Source: Methylococcaceae bacterium UBA975
Lineage (GTDB): Bacteria > Pseudomonadota > Gammaproteobacteria > Methylococcales > Cycloclasticaceae
Length of the DNA: 64,000 nucleotides
Direction of reading: 5' to 3'
NCBI GenBank assembly: GCA_002292375.1
Contig: DBBV01000018.1
Coordinates: forward strand, 53,038-117,037
Shown: positions 1-8,434 of the stretch, piece after piece
How the letters are laid out: the number at the start of each line of letters is the position of its first letter
Position numbering within the stretch: the stretch's first letter is position 1
Notes under the pieces: model-generated
The model's database searches: none
Told to the model about the DNA's origin: nothing
The model's input: only the letters and a program-made list of their open reading frames with translations
Program-made: the position numbers and the translations under genes

Positions 1-420
1 GTCGCCGTGATTAATGAAAAATTGCCCTGTTGCTGAGTGTGGCTCACCGGTTCTTGCCATGGCGATTGTACCGCGGTCATTGCTTAGTCCATTATCGGCC
101 TCGTTTTCAATGGCATCTTTGGTGTCTTTTTGTTTAAAGTCAGCGGTAAAGCCGCCGCCTTGAACCATAAAGCCCGAGATAACGCGATGAAAAATAACCC
201 CTTCATAAAATCCATCTTCGACGTAAGAAATAAAATTAGATACCGTCTTAGGGGCCGCTTCGGCATTAAGTTCAAGAATAATATCGCCTTGGTTGGTGCT
301 TAGTTTAACTGATGGGTTGCTCATTTTTTTAGTTTCCGTTGCGTAAAGTGACGTTGATGTGATGGTTAACAGTGCTGTAATAAGTAGCGTTTTAATGAAT
401 ATAAATCGTTTATTGCTCAT
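1..420 (-). CDS. Peptidyl-prolyl cis-trans isomerase, cyclophilin type (3' end cut by window)
   Basis: The gene reads leftward from an ATG at 420 and runs off the window, leaving 140 codons. The product begins with a basic, hydrophobic leader (KRFIFIKTLLITALLTITS) ending near LYA, so it is probably exported like PpiA. The cyclophilin core follows, with FHRVISGFMVQGGGF (catalytic Arg region), ENEADNGLSNDRGTIAMAR and SATGQFFIN. Cyclophilins catalyse isomerisation of X-Pro bonds during protein folding. It is divergent from cysS, as ppiB is in E. coli. An internal ATG before SNPSVKLSTN could give a cytoplasmic PpiB-like form, so the compartment is inferred, not certain. The C-terminus is not visible. 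Confidence 0.88.
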   Translation of the reverse strand, partial: MSNKRFIFIKTLLITALLTITSTSLYATETKKMSNPSVKLSTNQGDIILELNAEAAPKTVSNFISYVEDGFYEGVIFHRVISGFMVQGGGFTADFKQKDTKDAIENEADNGLSNDRGTIAMARTGEPHSATGQFFINHGD

Positions 421-550
421 TAATTAATCCCACTTGAAAAAGAAGGAGCATATTAGCGTTTTTTAATACATTTATAAAGTTTCTTATTGTTTTATAGCGC
501 CGTTGGAATCAGTTATCATGCTCTATTTAGACAATAAGACACGTATCCTG

Positions 551-1942
551 ATGAAGCCCTTGCACATTTTTAATTCACTACACCGTAAAAAACAACCGTT
601 CACTCCAATAGTAGAAGGTAAGGTCGGGTTGTACGTCTGTGGCATGACGGTGTATGACTTTTGTCACATCGGTCATGCACGGGTCATGGTGGTATTTGAT
701 GTGGTCGCTCGTTATTTTAAATACTTGGGTTACGAGGTGAACTATGTGCGGAATATTACCGATATCGACGATAAAATCATTAATCGTGCAATCGAGGCCG
801 GAGAAGATTTTAGCCAATTAACGCAACGTTTTATTGCTGAAATGCATCAAGATGAAACTAGTTTGAATGTGCAAAAGCCGGATCTCGAGCCGCTCGCAAC
901 CGAGTCGATGAACGACATTATCCTTATGATCGAAACTTTAATCGATAAACAGCACGCGTACCTCGGGCCAAATAACGATGTTTACTACGCGGTTGAATCG
1001 TTTGCTAACTATGGGCAGTTGTCGGGCCGTAAGTTGGATGATATGAATGCCGGTGAACGGGTTGAGGTTGATGCAAATAAACGCAACCCCTTCGACTTTG
1101 TACTGTGGAAGTCGGCTAAAGCGGGTGAGCCTGCTTGGCCATCACCTTGGGGAGCAGGGCGCCCAGGTTGGCATATTGAATGTTCGGCCATGTCGACACG
1201 CTGTTTGGGTAATCATTTTGATATTCACGGTGGTGGGATGGATTTGCAGTTTCCGCACCACGAAAACGAAATAGCCCAGTCAGAAGCGGCAACCGGCGAG
1301 TGTTTTGTTAATACGTGGATGCATAACGGCTTTGTGCGGATTGACGATGAAAAAATGTCCAAATCATTGGGTAATTTTTTTACTGTACGTGAGGTACTTA
1401 AGCAATACCGTGGCGAAGAAATACGCTTTTTTGTACTGTCCAGTCATTACCGCAGTCCGCTAAATTATTCAGATGAGCAGTTAAACGAGTCACGTGCTGC
1501 ACTTGAGCGCTTATACACTGCCTTACGTAACGTAACACCGGCAGCAAACCCTGATAAGTCAGATTATATCCAGCGATTTGAAGCGGCGATGAACGATGAC
1601 TTTAATACTGCAAAGGCGTTGTCGGTGATGTTTGAATGCGCCAATGAGCTGAATAAATTAAAATCAACGGACCCAGAAAAAGCGGCCAAAACGGCAACTG
1701 ACTTATTAACCATGGCGGAACCATTAGGTCTGTTGAACCAAGATCCGGAAACCTACTTGCAGTCATCTACGGGTGATGACGTGGCAATAGATAATGATGT
1801 GATAACGTTAAAAATAAACCAACGGCTACAAGCCAAAGCGGATAAAAACTGGGCCTTAGCGGATCAAATCAGGGATGAGTTAAGTCAGCAAGGCGTTATA
1901 TTAGAAGATAAGGGCGTGCAAACGACTTGGCGTAGAAACTGA
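551..1942 (+). CDS. cysS: Cysteinyl-tRNA synthetase
   Basis: Class I aminoacyl-tRNA synthetase charging tRNA-Cys. The HIGH motif appears as CHIGHAR and the KMSKS loop as KMSKSLGN. Zn ligands are visible as the VCG cysteine near the N-terminus, the cysteine of WHIECSAMS, and the His/Glu of FPHHENEIAQSEA. From the ATG at 551 the protein has 463 residues (E. coli 461) and starts MKPLHIFNSL, matching the family. In-frame ATGs at 503 and 518 would add residues with no family counterpart; no strong Shine-Dalgarno decides between them. It converges on folD across a shared hairpin. Confidence 0.96.
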   Translation: MKPLHIFNSLHRKKQPFTPIVEGKVGLYVCGMTVYDFCHIGHARVMVVFDVVARYFKYLGYEVNYVRNITDIDDKIINRAIEAGEDFSQLTQRFIAEMHQDETSLNVQKPDLEPLATESMNDIILMIETLIDKQHAYLGPNNDVYYAVESFANYGQLSGRKLDDMNAGERVEVDANKRNPFDFVLWKSAKAGEPAWPSPWGAGRPGWHIECSAMSTRCLGNHFDIHGGGMDLQFPHHENEIAQSEAATGECFVNTWMHNGFVRIDDEKMSKSLGNFFTVREVLKQYRGEEIRFFVLSSHYRSPLNYSDEQLNESRAALERLYTALRNVTPAANPDKSDYIQRFEAAMNDDFNTAKALSVMFECANELNKLKSTDPEKAAKTATDLLTMAEPLGLLNQDPETYLQSSTGDDVAIDNDVITLKINQRLQAKADKNWALADQIRDELSQQGVILEDKGVQTTWRRN

Positions 1943-1953
1943 TTTTATAAAGA

Positions 1954-1984
1954 AAAAAACGACGCGCGAAACACGCCGTTTTTC
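1954..1984. terminator. Probable bidirectional terminator between cysS and folD
   Basis: An A-run, an imperfect hairpin (cgacgcg and cgccg arms with one mismatch) and a T-run lie between the convergent stop codons of cysS and folD. The A/T flanks would act as the U-tract on either strand. The stem is imperfect, hence moderate confidence. Confidence 0.5.
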
Positions 1985-1994
1985 CTGTGCTCTG

Positions 1995-2849
1995 TTAGTC
2001 GCTCTGTAACTCAGCTGCTTGTAGAGTGTTTTCAAGTAGTGAGGCAATCGTCATGGGGCCTACGCCACCTGGTACGGGGGTAATCCAACTGGCATTTTTA
2101 GTGGCTGCTTGATAATCCACATCACCGGCTAGTTTCCCGGTTTCTAAGCGGTTGATCCCAACATCAATCACTACGGCGCCGGGTTTTACCCATTCGCCTT
2201 TAACAAAACCGGGGATACCCACGGCTGCAATAATGATATCAGCCCGTTTAACATGGGCTGCCAAGTCAACGGTTCGGCTATGGCAGGTTGTCACCGTACA
2301 GCGGGCCATTAATAACTCCAATGAAACAGGGCGGCCAACAATGTTTGACGCACCAATAACAACGGCCTCTTTACCTTCTAAGGGGATGCCAGTGCTTTTT
2401 AATAAGGTCATGATGCCTTTCGGTGTGCAAGGGCGTAAAATCGGCATGCGTAATGCTAAGCGACCAATATTATAAGGGTGAAAACCATCTACATCTTTTA
2501 ATGGATCAATCGCCTCAATAATTTTTTCTTCGTTAATATGTTCAGGTAACGGTAATTGAACCAAAATACCGTGTATAGATGAATTGTTATTAAGTTCGTC
2601 TATAAGGGCGAGAAGTTCTTGTTCTGTGACGCCATAAGGAAACGTTTTTGATAAAGAGTAAAACCCCACTTCTTCGCAAGCATTGCATTTATTGCGTACA
2701 TATACTTCTGAGGCTGGGTTCTCACCGACTAAAATAACGGCCAAGCCCGGTTTCGCAAGGCCATGAGCAATACGGCGTTCTGTTTGCTTTTTTATGTTGA
2801 CTCGAAGTTCGCTGGCAATTTTTTTACCGTCTATTTTTTGAAACGTCAT
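1995..2849 (-). CDS. folD: Bifunctional methylenetetrahydrofolate dehydrogenase / methenyl-THF cyclohydrolase
   Basis: FolD interconverts 5,10-methylene-THF and 10-formyl-THF with NADP. Family signatures are seen: YVRNKCNACEEVGF (YxxxK catalytic motif), VQLPLPEHI, VDGFHPYNIGRL, PCTPKGIMTLL, VVIGASNIVGRPVSLELL and ITPVPGGVGPMTIASLLENT. From the ATG at 2849 the protein has 284 residues, close to E. coli's 288, and begins MTFQKIDGKK as the family does. A longer reading frame to 2927 adds a Lys/Arg-rich stretch unlike FolD and is rejected. Cytoplasmic. Confidence 0.96.
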   Translation of the reverse strand: MTFQKIDGKKIASELRVNIKKQTERRIAHGLAKPGLAVILVGENPASEVYVRNKCNACEEVGFYSLSKTFPYGVTEQELLALIDELNNNSSIHGILVQLPLPEHINEEKIIEAIDPLKDVDGFHPYNIGRLALRMPILRPCTPKGIMTLLKSTGIPLEGKEAVVIGASNIVGRPVSLELLMARCTVTTCHSRTVDLAAHVKRADIIIAAVGIPGFVKGEWVKPGAVVIDVGINRLETGKLAGDVDYQAATKNASWITPVPGGVGPMTIASLLENTLQAAELQSD

Positions 2850-2971
2850 AGTGTGTTTTTGCTTTTTTGAGGCTCTTTTTTTAAAGAAGCGTTGACCTGA
2901 ATTCCCGTGTGCCGTATTATCGCCCACCTACAAAGTTATTGCATCATTTAAGCAATCATTTTGTTAGTAGT

Positions 2972-3048
2972 CGGGGTGTAGCGCAGTCTGGTAGCGCGCC
3001 TGCTTTGGGAGCAGGATGTCGGGAGTTCGAATCTCTCCACCCCGACCA
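2972..3048 (+). tRNA. tRNA-Pro (TGG)
   Basis: A 77-nt cloverleaf with encoded CCA. The anticodon loop TTTGGGA sits between stems CCTGC and GCAGG and reads TGG. Acceptor CGGGGTG pairs with the 3' CACCCCG. First of a Pro-Arg-His tRNA cluster. Confidence 0.97.
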
Positions 3049-3094
3049 ATTTTTTAAATACTCACATTAAATGTGGGTGTAAAATTATGATGAA

Positions 3095-3171
3095 GCGCTT
3101 GTAGCTCATCTGGATAGAGCATCGGCCTTCTAAGCCGAGGGTAGCAGGTTCGAGTCCTGCCAAGCGCACCA
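3095..3171 (+). tRNA. tRNA-Arg (TCT)
   Basis: A 77-nt cloverleaf with encoded CCA. Acceptor GCGCTTG pairs with CAAGCGC. The anticodon loop CTTCTAA lies between TCGGC and GCCGA and gives TCT (codon AGA). It lies 46 nt after tRNA-Pro and is probably co-transcribed. Confidence 0.97.
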
Positions 3172-3197
3172 TAAGCTCTAAAATATAATCGTCAATG

Positions 3198-3273
3198 GTG
3201 GGTGTAGCTCAGTTGGTAGAGCCCCTGACTGTGACTCAGGTTGTCGAGGGTTCGAGTCCCTTCATCCACCCCA
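3198..3273 (+). tRNA. tRNA-His (GTG)
   Basis: A cloverleaf with the anticodon loop CTGTGAC between CCTGA and TCAGG (anticodon GTG). Acceptor GTGGGTG pairs with CATCCAC with one G-U pair. An extra G at 3197 can pair with discriminator C3270, the G-1 identity element of tRNA-His. CCA is encoded at 3271-3273. Confidence 0.97.
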
Positions 3274-3456
3274 TTTTACGATTATAAAACAATGACTTAA
3301 ATAAAGGTAAGGGCCTTTCAGGCCACCTGGCTACTTTATGTGCTCATTGTTTCTGCAATATCACTGTTTTTATTGCATTGCCTTTTTTGACAAAGTCTTT
3401 GTTACTTACCTTGAATAATTTAAACTTCGACACAACCAGTTAAAAAATAATTCAAC

Positions 3457-4239
3457 GTGTCCAATAACGCTTTCCCAATCTTTTTGAGTCACCCTGATCA
3501 AGTTGGCGATCAAATTAATCAGCTAATAAAAAAAGGTGCTCTTTTACTCGCTACGAACGCGCTAAATCTAGACGACACACCGTGTTACTTGGACTATAAA
3601 ATGGGTGCATTAAATTTGCACTTACAAACAGAGGCCGAATCATTCCAATTAAGTCTTAATTTTATTGAGGGAAAATCTCAGCACCGCCGTTTGTATGGAG
3701 GGGGAAAGGGGCAGCCTTTAGCCAAAGCCTGTGGCCTAAGTAAGCACCCAGAATGGACTGTTTTAGATGCCACGGCAGGGCTTGGTAAAGACGCCTTCGT
3801 TTTGGCTAGCCTTGGCGCTGAAATGATGCTGTGTGAGCAAAACCCCGTGCTTTATGCCTTATTGAGCGATGCGTTATTGCGCGCGAGTGCCAATGAAGAA
3901 ACAGCGCTTATCGTTAAACGCATGCAGACTGTGCACGTAAATGCCATCGACTACCTCAAAACGCTTAACGACATACCCTCTGCTAGACCAGACGTTATTT
4001 ACCTAGACCCTATGTACCCAGCGCGTAAAAAATCAGCCAAAATAAAAAAAGAGATGCAAATACTGCAATACCTTGTTGGTCATTCCGATGAAAATGTTGA
4101 GCTGTTAGACATGGCTTTGCAAACGGCCAAGCATCGGGTGGTTGTTAAACGACCCAAAACAGCGGCCATGCTCAATCAGACACCTCCCAGTTTTACCGTC
4201 AGTAGCGTAAATACCCGATACGATGTTTATAGTCTTTGA
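3457..4239 (+). CDS. rsmJ: 16S rRNA (guanine1516-N2)-methyltransferase
   Basis: SAM-dependent class I methyltransferase of the RsmJ (YhiQ) family, which modifies G1516 of 16S rRNA. Visible signs are the RsmJ region GGGKGQPLAKACGL, SAM motif I as LDATAGLGKDAFVLASLGA, the acidic motif II residue in MLCEQNP, and the catalytic-type motif YLDPMYPARKKSA. Length is 260 residues (E. coli 250). The start is GTG at 3457; no in-frame ATG gives a better N-terminus. It stands alone between the tRNA cluster and a convergent outer-membrane gene. Confidence 0.92.
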   Translation: MSNNAFPIFLSHPDQVGDQINQLIKKGALLLATNALNLDDTPCYLDYKMGALNLHLQTEAESFQLSLNFIEGKSQHRRLYGGGKGQPLAKACGLSKHPEWTVLDATAGLGKDAFVLASLGAEMMLCEQNPVLYALLSDALLRASANEETALIVKRMQTVHVNAIDYLKTLNDIPSARPDVIYLDPMYPARKKSAKIKKEMQILQYLVGHSDENVELLDMALQTAKHRVVVKRPKTAAMLNQTPPSFTVSSVNTRYDVYSL

Positions 4240-4252
4240 TCTTTCAGAGTAG

Positions 4253-5251
4253 TTAAAGTGTGATGGAAATGCCCGCTACGATACGATTATCGATATCTGT
4301 TTGCTGGCCCTTTTGACGTTGAATAACGGGTAGTGAGAAAGAAATAAAGCCGCCAAATCCATTCGCTGACACCTTGATGCCAGGTGATATAAACAGTGTG
4401 CTGCCCCCCGAGTTGTCTTCTAGTTGGCCGTGTAATCTATTTTCACGCCGGCTGATGCCATTTGCCTCTAGTGACAAATCCCATTTTAACTCGAGTGGCT
4501 TGTCGATATGCGAGTGGCTAGCGTGGTCATGGGTCTGTAGGCGGTAAGTAACAGCAGCGTTGTAACTTAATGAGGAACCAATCTCTGTGTGCTGAGAACC
4601 CTCAGTGGTCTGGTTGTATAAGATATTGGCATGGTAGGCGAGTGGACCATAGGACTGGCTAATGGCAGCGCCGAGTAAATAATCCCATGCACCAGTTCCA
4701 GGTTGGAACTCTGTTTCAAAACGTTCACCATTGCTGTCTTTTACTTGTGTTTCACCGCTGGGCGCTTTGATACCAAAAAGTAACGATACATCTAGATCAT
4801 CGGCCTGATAAAAACGGTAGTTAGCAAGTAATAAAGCGTCACCAAAGCCAGAAGAGTCACCATGTGAATGTGCCTCACCTTCTTCACCATGGGCCTCACT
4901 TTCTCTAATATTCTTTCTTTCGATGTAAGGTAGCCGTGCGCTTAGGGTTAAATCGTTGCTAAGGCCGTAAGCGACAGATAATGAGGTGCTGCTAATGCGA
5001 TCCACACTGTGGATGCCTTCTTGTCCTGTGGCGCCAAATTGAACGAGTTGTTCGGTGCTAAATCGATCATTATTAATAACCTCTGTTCTTAGGCCGAAAG
5101 CGAGTGTGCCTAACGGTGCAGGATTAGCAGCAATGGTGTTGATAGGGCCTGCAGATTCAAGACCAAAGGCCACGGAAGGGTGGTCTGAATAAGCACAAGT
5201 ACTAATGATTGATAAAATTAAAAATGCGTTTGTAGTTATTTTAAAATTCAT
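4253..5251 (-). CDS. Putative outer-membrane beta-barrel protein (phenol MetA-pathway/transporter-like)
   Basis: A 332-residue protein with a Sec signal peptide (hydrophobic stretch ending near STCAYS), then alternating short beta-strand-like segments (TLAFGLRTEV, TSLSVAYGLS, LTLSARLPYI, DALLLANYRFY, LDVSLLFGIK) and a C-terminal strand VAGISITL. This fits the outer-membrane family annotated as MetA-pathway of phenol degradation. Two loops are His-rich (ESEAHGEEGEAHSHGD and THDHASHSH), which could bind divalent metal. Substrate is unknown, and nothing nearby points to aromatic degradation. The family call is from the overall pattern only. Confidence 0.6.
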   Translation of the reverse strand: MNFKITTNAFLILSIISTCAYSDHPSVAFGLESAGPINTIAANPAPLGTLAFGLRTEVINNDRFSTEQLVQFGATGQEGIHSVDRISSTSLSVAYGLSNDLTLSARLPYIERKNIRESEAHGEEGEAHSHGDSSGFGDALLLANYRFYQADDLDVSLLFGIKAPSGETQVKDSNGERFETEFQPGTGAWDYLLGAAISQSYGPLAYHANILYNQTTEGSQHTEIGSSLSYNAAVTYRLQTHDHASHSHIDKPLELKWDLSLEANGISRRENRLHGQLEDNSGGSTLFISPGIKVSANGFGGFISFSLPVIQRQKGQQTDIDNRIVAGISITL

Positions 5252-5602
5252 TTTTATAATAATTGTAGTGTAGGAGCGCTGATTTTAGCGTGTTTATGTT
5301 TATTTGTACCTGTGACGAATTGTCGCAAGCTAAGCCGTCATTGTTTGCTTTTTAATCACTATTTACATTCTTCTAAGCCTCATATTTAAGCGCTCATCTT
5401 TAAGCCTTCTTATTAAGGTATTGATTGCCTGTCAGGCAAATGGACGTGCGCGATGACACACAATGTCTCGTCATTTTTTCGCATAATGGTGAGTAAGTGG
5501 TGTCTTAGTGTTGACTTTAGTGATGCGGTCTCATGATTTAATAAGCTCAATACTGGCAGCAGTCGCTAAATCGTCTTGAAATACACTAGGAATTGAAGGC
5601 AA
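5252..5602. other. Gene-free interval
   Basis: About 350 bp between the barrel protein (which starts at 5251 on the minus strand) and the tRNA-Leu terminator. It must hold the promoter of the barrel gene. I see no ORF with a ribosome-binding site, no convincing hairpin and no repeat in it. Confidence 0.4.
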
Positions 5603-5630
5603 TAAAAAACCCCTAGAATAAAGGGGTTTA
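5603..5630 (-). terminator. Intrinsic terminator of tRNA-Leu
   Basis: Read on the minus strand, arms AAACCCC and GGGGTTT (extending by one A-T pair) enclose a short A/T loop and run into TTTTTT. It lies 32 nt past the 3' end of the tRNA-Leu gene. Confidence 0.85.
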
Positions 5631-5662
5631 AGATTGTTCTAGGATGTTGTAGAACATAAATT

Positions 5663-5747
5663 TGGTACCGAGGGCCGGAATCGAACCGGCACTTCCGAAG
5701 AAACCGGATTTTGAATCCGGCGCGTCTACCAGTTCCGCCACCCCGGC
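5663..5747 (-). tRNA. tRNA-Leu (CAA)
   Basis: An 85-nt class II tRNA with a long variable arm, read on the minus strand. The anticodon loop TTCAAAA lies between CCGGA and TCCGG and gives CAA (codon TTG). Acceptor GCCGGGG pairs with CCTCGGT with G-U pairs; CCA is encoded. The D-arm GGCGGAACTGGTAGACGC is typical of tRNA-Leu. Confidence 0.96.
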
Positions 5748-5857
5748 CAAATATGTGTGGGCATTATAGACAGTTTTATAGTTAAACTCTATTGAATTTC
5801 TTAATTTATCTTTTGTTTTTTCTCCCTGTGGCGTGAGTTCCTGTAAAATCCCCCGCC

Positions 5858-6898
5858 ATGCAAAAAAGTGATTTTAATTATCAATTACCCAACGAGTTAA
5901 TTGCCCGTTACCCGCTCGCTAACCGCGTCGATAGTCGTTTATTGGTGGTGGGGGATAATGCGTTATCTGATCAAGTGTTTTCCGATTTACCATCATTGTT
6001 AAAAGCCGGCGATTTGCTGGTTTTTAATAATACCCGCGTTATTGCTGCGCGTTTATTTGGCCGAAAGACAAGCGGCGGGAAATTAGAACTATTGCTGGAG
6101 CGGGTGCTGGGTGATGTCAATGCTTTGGCGCATATCCGTAGCAGTAAATCACCAAAAGCAGGCGCTATTATTTTGCTTGATCAAGGTCATCGCTGTGTAG
6201 TGGAAGGGCGCGAAGGGGATTTGTTTAAGCTTAAGTTTGAAACCAGTATTGATACAGTACTCGATGCAGTCGGCCATATTCCGTTACCGCCTTATATAGA
6301 TAGGGCGGACGAAAGTTTAGACATCGAGCGTTACCAGACCGTCTTTAGCCAAAAACCGGGTGCGGTGGCCGCACCTACGGCGGGTTTGCATTTTGACGAC
6401 GCCTTATTGCAGCAAATAAAGTCTTTGGGTGTGGATATAGGCTACGTTACTCTGCATGTCGGTAGCGGCACCTTCCAGCCAGTGCGAGAAGACGATTTAA
6501 GTAAACACATTATGCACAAAGAATGGCTAACGGTTGATGAGCAGATTGTGCAGCAAATTACACAAACAAAGGCTGCCGGTGGACGGGTGATTGCGGTAGG
6601 TACTACGGCAATGCGCTCGTTAGAGTCTGCGGCAAAGTCGGGGGTGTTACAAACGTATACCGGTGATACTGATTTGTTTATCACCCCGGGTTATCGTTTT
6701 AACGTAATTGACGCGATGGTCACTAATTTTCACTTACCTGAATCTACCTTGTTGGTGCTAGTGAGTGCGTTTTCCGGTTATCAGCGAATTAAATCAGCTT
6801 ATCAACACGCGATCAATCAAGGTTACCGTTTCTTTAGCTACGGTGATGCCATGTTTCTTAGTTATATGCCAGATAAGAGTCAATCCCATGAAATTTGA
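5858..6898 (+). CDS. queA: S-adenosylmethionine:tRNA ribosyltransferase-isomerase
   Basis: QueA transfers the ribose of SAM to preQ1 in tRNA to make epoxyqueuosine. The 346 residues (E. coli 356) show the N-terminal DFNYQLPNELIARYPL, VFNNTRVIAARLFGRK, GAVAAPTAGLHFD, TLHVGSGTFQPVR and TNFHLPESTLLVLVSAF. It begins at ATG 5858. The last 11 bp overlap the start of tgt, so the two queuosine genes are translationally coupled and head the operon queA-tgt-yajC-secD-secF, the common gammaproteobacterial order. Confidence 0.97.
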   Translation: MQKSDFNYQLPNELIARYPLANRVDSRLLVVGDNALSDQVFSDLPSLLKAGDLLVFNNTRVIAARLFGRKTSGGKLELLLERVLGDVNALAHIRSSKSPKAGAIILLDQGHRCVVEGREGDLFKLKFETSIDTVLDAVGHIPLPPYIDRADESLDIERYQTVFSQKPGAVAAPTAGLHFDDALLQQIKSLGVDIGYVTLHVGSGTFQPVREDDLSKHIMHKEWLTVDEQIVQQITQTKAAGGRVIAVGTTAMRSLESAAKSGVLQTYTGDTDLFITPGYRFNVIDAMVTNFHLPESTLLVLVSAFSGYQRIKSAYQHAINQGYRFFSYGDAMFLSYMPDKSQSHEI

Positions 6899-8003
6899 TT
6901 TATTAAACACCGATGCGGTTGCCCGTCGAGGGCGTTTGTCGTTTGAGCGCGGCACAATTGAGACGCCAGCCTTTATGCCCGTTGGTACTTACGGCACAGT
7001 AAAGGCGATGACGCCTGAGGAGTTAACAGGCACCGGGGCAGAGATTATTTTAGGTAACACCTTTCATCTGATGCTGCGACCCGGTACCGAGGTGATAAAG
7101 GCGCACGGTGACTTGCATGATTTTATGCACTGGGATAAACCCATTTTGACCGACTCCGGTGGCTTTCAGGTCTTTAGCTTGGATGAAATGCGAAAAATAA
7201 CCGAAGAAGGGGTGCATTTTCGTTCACCGACCGATGGCCGTAAGGTCTTTATGGGCCCAGAAGAGTCAATGCAAGTGCAGCGCGAATTGGGGTCGGATAT
7301 TGTGATGATTTTTGATGAATGTACACCATACCCTGCGACAGAAGAAGAGGCGCGTGTGTCGATGCAGTTGTCCTTGCGGTGGGCGCAACGCAGTAAAGAT
7401 GCACATGGGGATAACCCGTCGGCGCTTTTTGGTATTATTCAAGGTGGTATGTATGAACCGCTACGTGATGAATCGCTGAATGAATTGAAGAACATAGGTT
7501 TTGATGGTTTTGCGGTCGGCGGTCTATCGGTGGGCGAGCCGAAAGATGATAGAGAACGCATTCTTGAGCATATAGTGCCCTCGATGCCTGCTGATAAGCC
7601 ACGCTATTTGATGGGTGTGGGTAAACCGGAAGACATTGTAGAAGCGGTGCTAAAAGGCATTGATATGTTTGATTGTGTGATGCCAACGCGGAATGCACGC
7701 AATGGTTATTTATTTAATCGTCAAGGCCTAGTGAAAATCAGAAATGAACAATATCAATTTGATACTCGCCCAATTGATGACGCCTGTAGTTGCTATACCT
7801 GTAAAAATTACTCAAGAGCTTATTTGCGGCATTTAGATAAGTGTAAGGAGATTTTAGGCGCCCGATTAAATACTATTCATAACCTGCATTATTACCAAGA
7901 TTTAATGCGCGGTTTACGCTTGGCCATAGAAGAAAAGAAATTATCTGAATTTGTTACTGATTTCTATCAACAACGGGGTAAAAAGCCAGAGGCTGTGGCA
8001 TAA
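6888..8003 (+). CDS. tgt: tRNA-guanine transglycosylase
   Basis: Tgt exchanges guanine-34 for preQ1 in GUN-anticodon tRNAs, the step before QueA. Seen are the active-site motif LTDSGGFQVFSL, the QGGMYEPLRDESL region, the nucleophile region GIDMFDCVMPTRNARNG, and the zinc site CSCYTCKNYSRAYLRHL. The start is set at ATG 6888 (MKFDLLNTDA), giving 371 residues against 375 in E. coli. An upstream extension of the frame lies inside queA and has no family counterpart. Confidence 0.97.
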   Translation: MKFDLLNTDAVARRGRLSFERGTIETPAFMPVGTYGTVKAMTPEELTGTGAEIILGNTFHLMLRPGTEVIKAHGDLHDFMHWDKPILTDSGGFQVFSLDEMRKITEEGVHFRSPTDGRKVFMGPEESMQVQRELGSDIVMIFDECTPYPATEEEARVSMQLSLRWAQRSKDAHGDNPSALFGIIQGGMYEPLRDESLNELKNIGFDGFAVGGLSVGEPKDDRERILEHIVPSMPADKPRYLMGVGKPEDIVEAVLKGIDMFDCVMPTRNARNGYLFNRQGLVKIRNEQYQFDTRPIDDACSCYTCKNYSRAYLRHLDKCKEILGARLNTIHNLHYYQDLMRGLRLAIEEKKLSEFVTDFYQQRGKKPEAVA

Positions 8004-8039
8004 TGAAAGATTGAGTTAACAATAAATTTAGGAGTAGAT

Positions 8040-8414
8040 ATGTTTGATTTTTTAGTACCCGATGCACTTGCAACAGATGGCGCTGTCTCTTCAGCACAAG
8101 CAGCAGCACAGCCAGGATTTGAAGGCCTGCTTTTCCCAATTGCCTTAATCGTTATTTTCTACTTTTTGCTGATACGTCCACAACAAAAGCGTAATAAAGA
8201 CCACAAAAAGATGGTGGCAGGCGCTAAAAAAGGGGACGAAATTGTAACAACCGGAGGTGTACTAGGAAAAATCACTGAAGTCGGCGACAATTTTTTTACC
8301 CTAGAAATTGGCACTAACCTAAGCGTTCAAATCACTAAAGCGTCCATTGCATCTGTTATGCCTAAAGGCACCTACAAAGCAACCGCAAAAGTAGACTCAA
8401 AACCTAAAAAGTAA
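8040..8414 (+). CDS. yajC: Preprotein translocase subunit YajC
   Basis: Small inner-membrane accessory subunit of the SecDF-YajC complex. The 124 residues contain one transmembrane segment (FPIALIVIFYFLLIRPQQKR) and the conserved QQKRNKDHKKMVAGAKKGDEIVTTGG-type domain (described by motif, split here at natural breaks), which forms a small cytoplasmic beta fold. A purine-rich RBS (aggag) precedes ATG 8040. It lies between tgt and secD as in most gammaproteobacteria. Confidence 0.95.
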   Translation: MFDFLVPDALATDGAVSSAQAAAQPGFEGLLFPIALIVIFYFLLIRPQQKRNKDHKKMVAGAKKGDEIVTTGGVLGKITEVGDNFFTLEIGTNLSVQITKASIASVMPKGTYKATAKVDSKPKK

Positions 8415-8434
8415 CCCCTAAACGAGTTGTCGTT

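Noticed and set aside
2850..2927. Extended FolD N-terminus
   Set aside because: Lys/Arg-rich extension has no counterpart in FolD; the 2849 start gives normal length and sequence.
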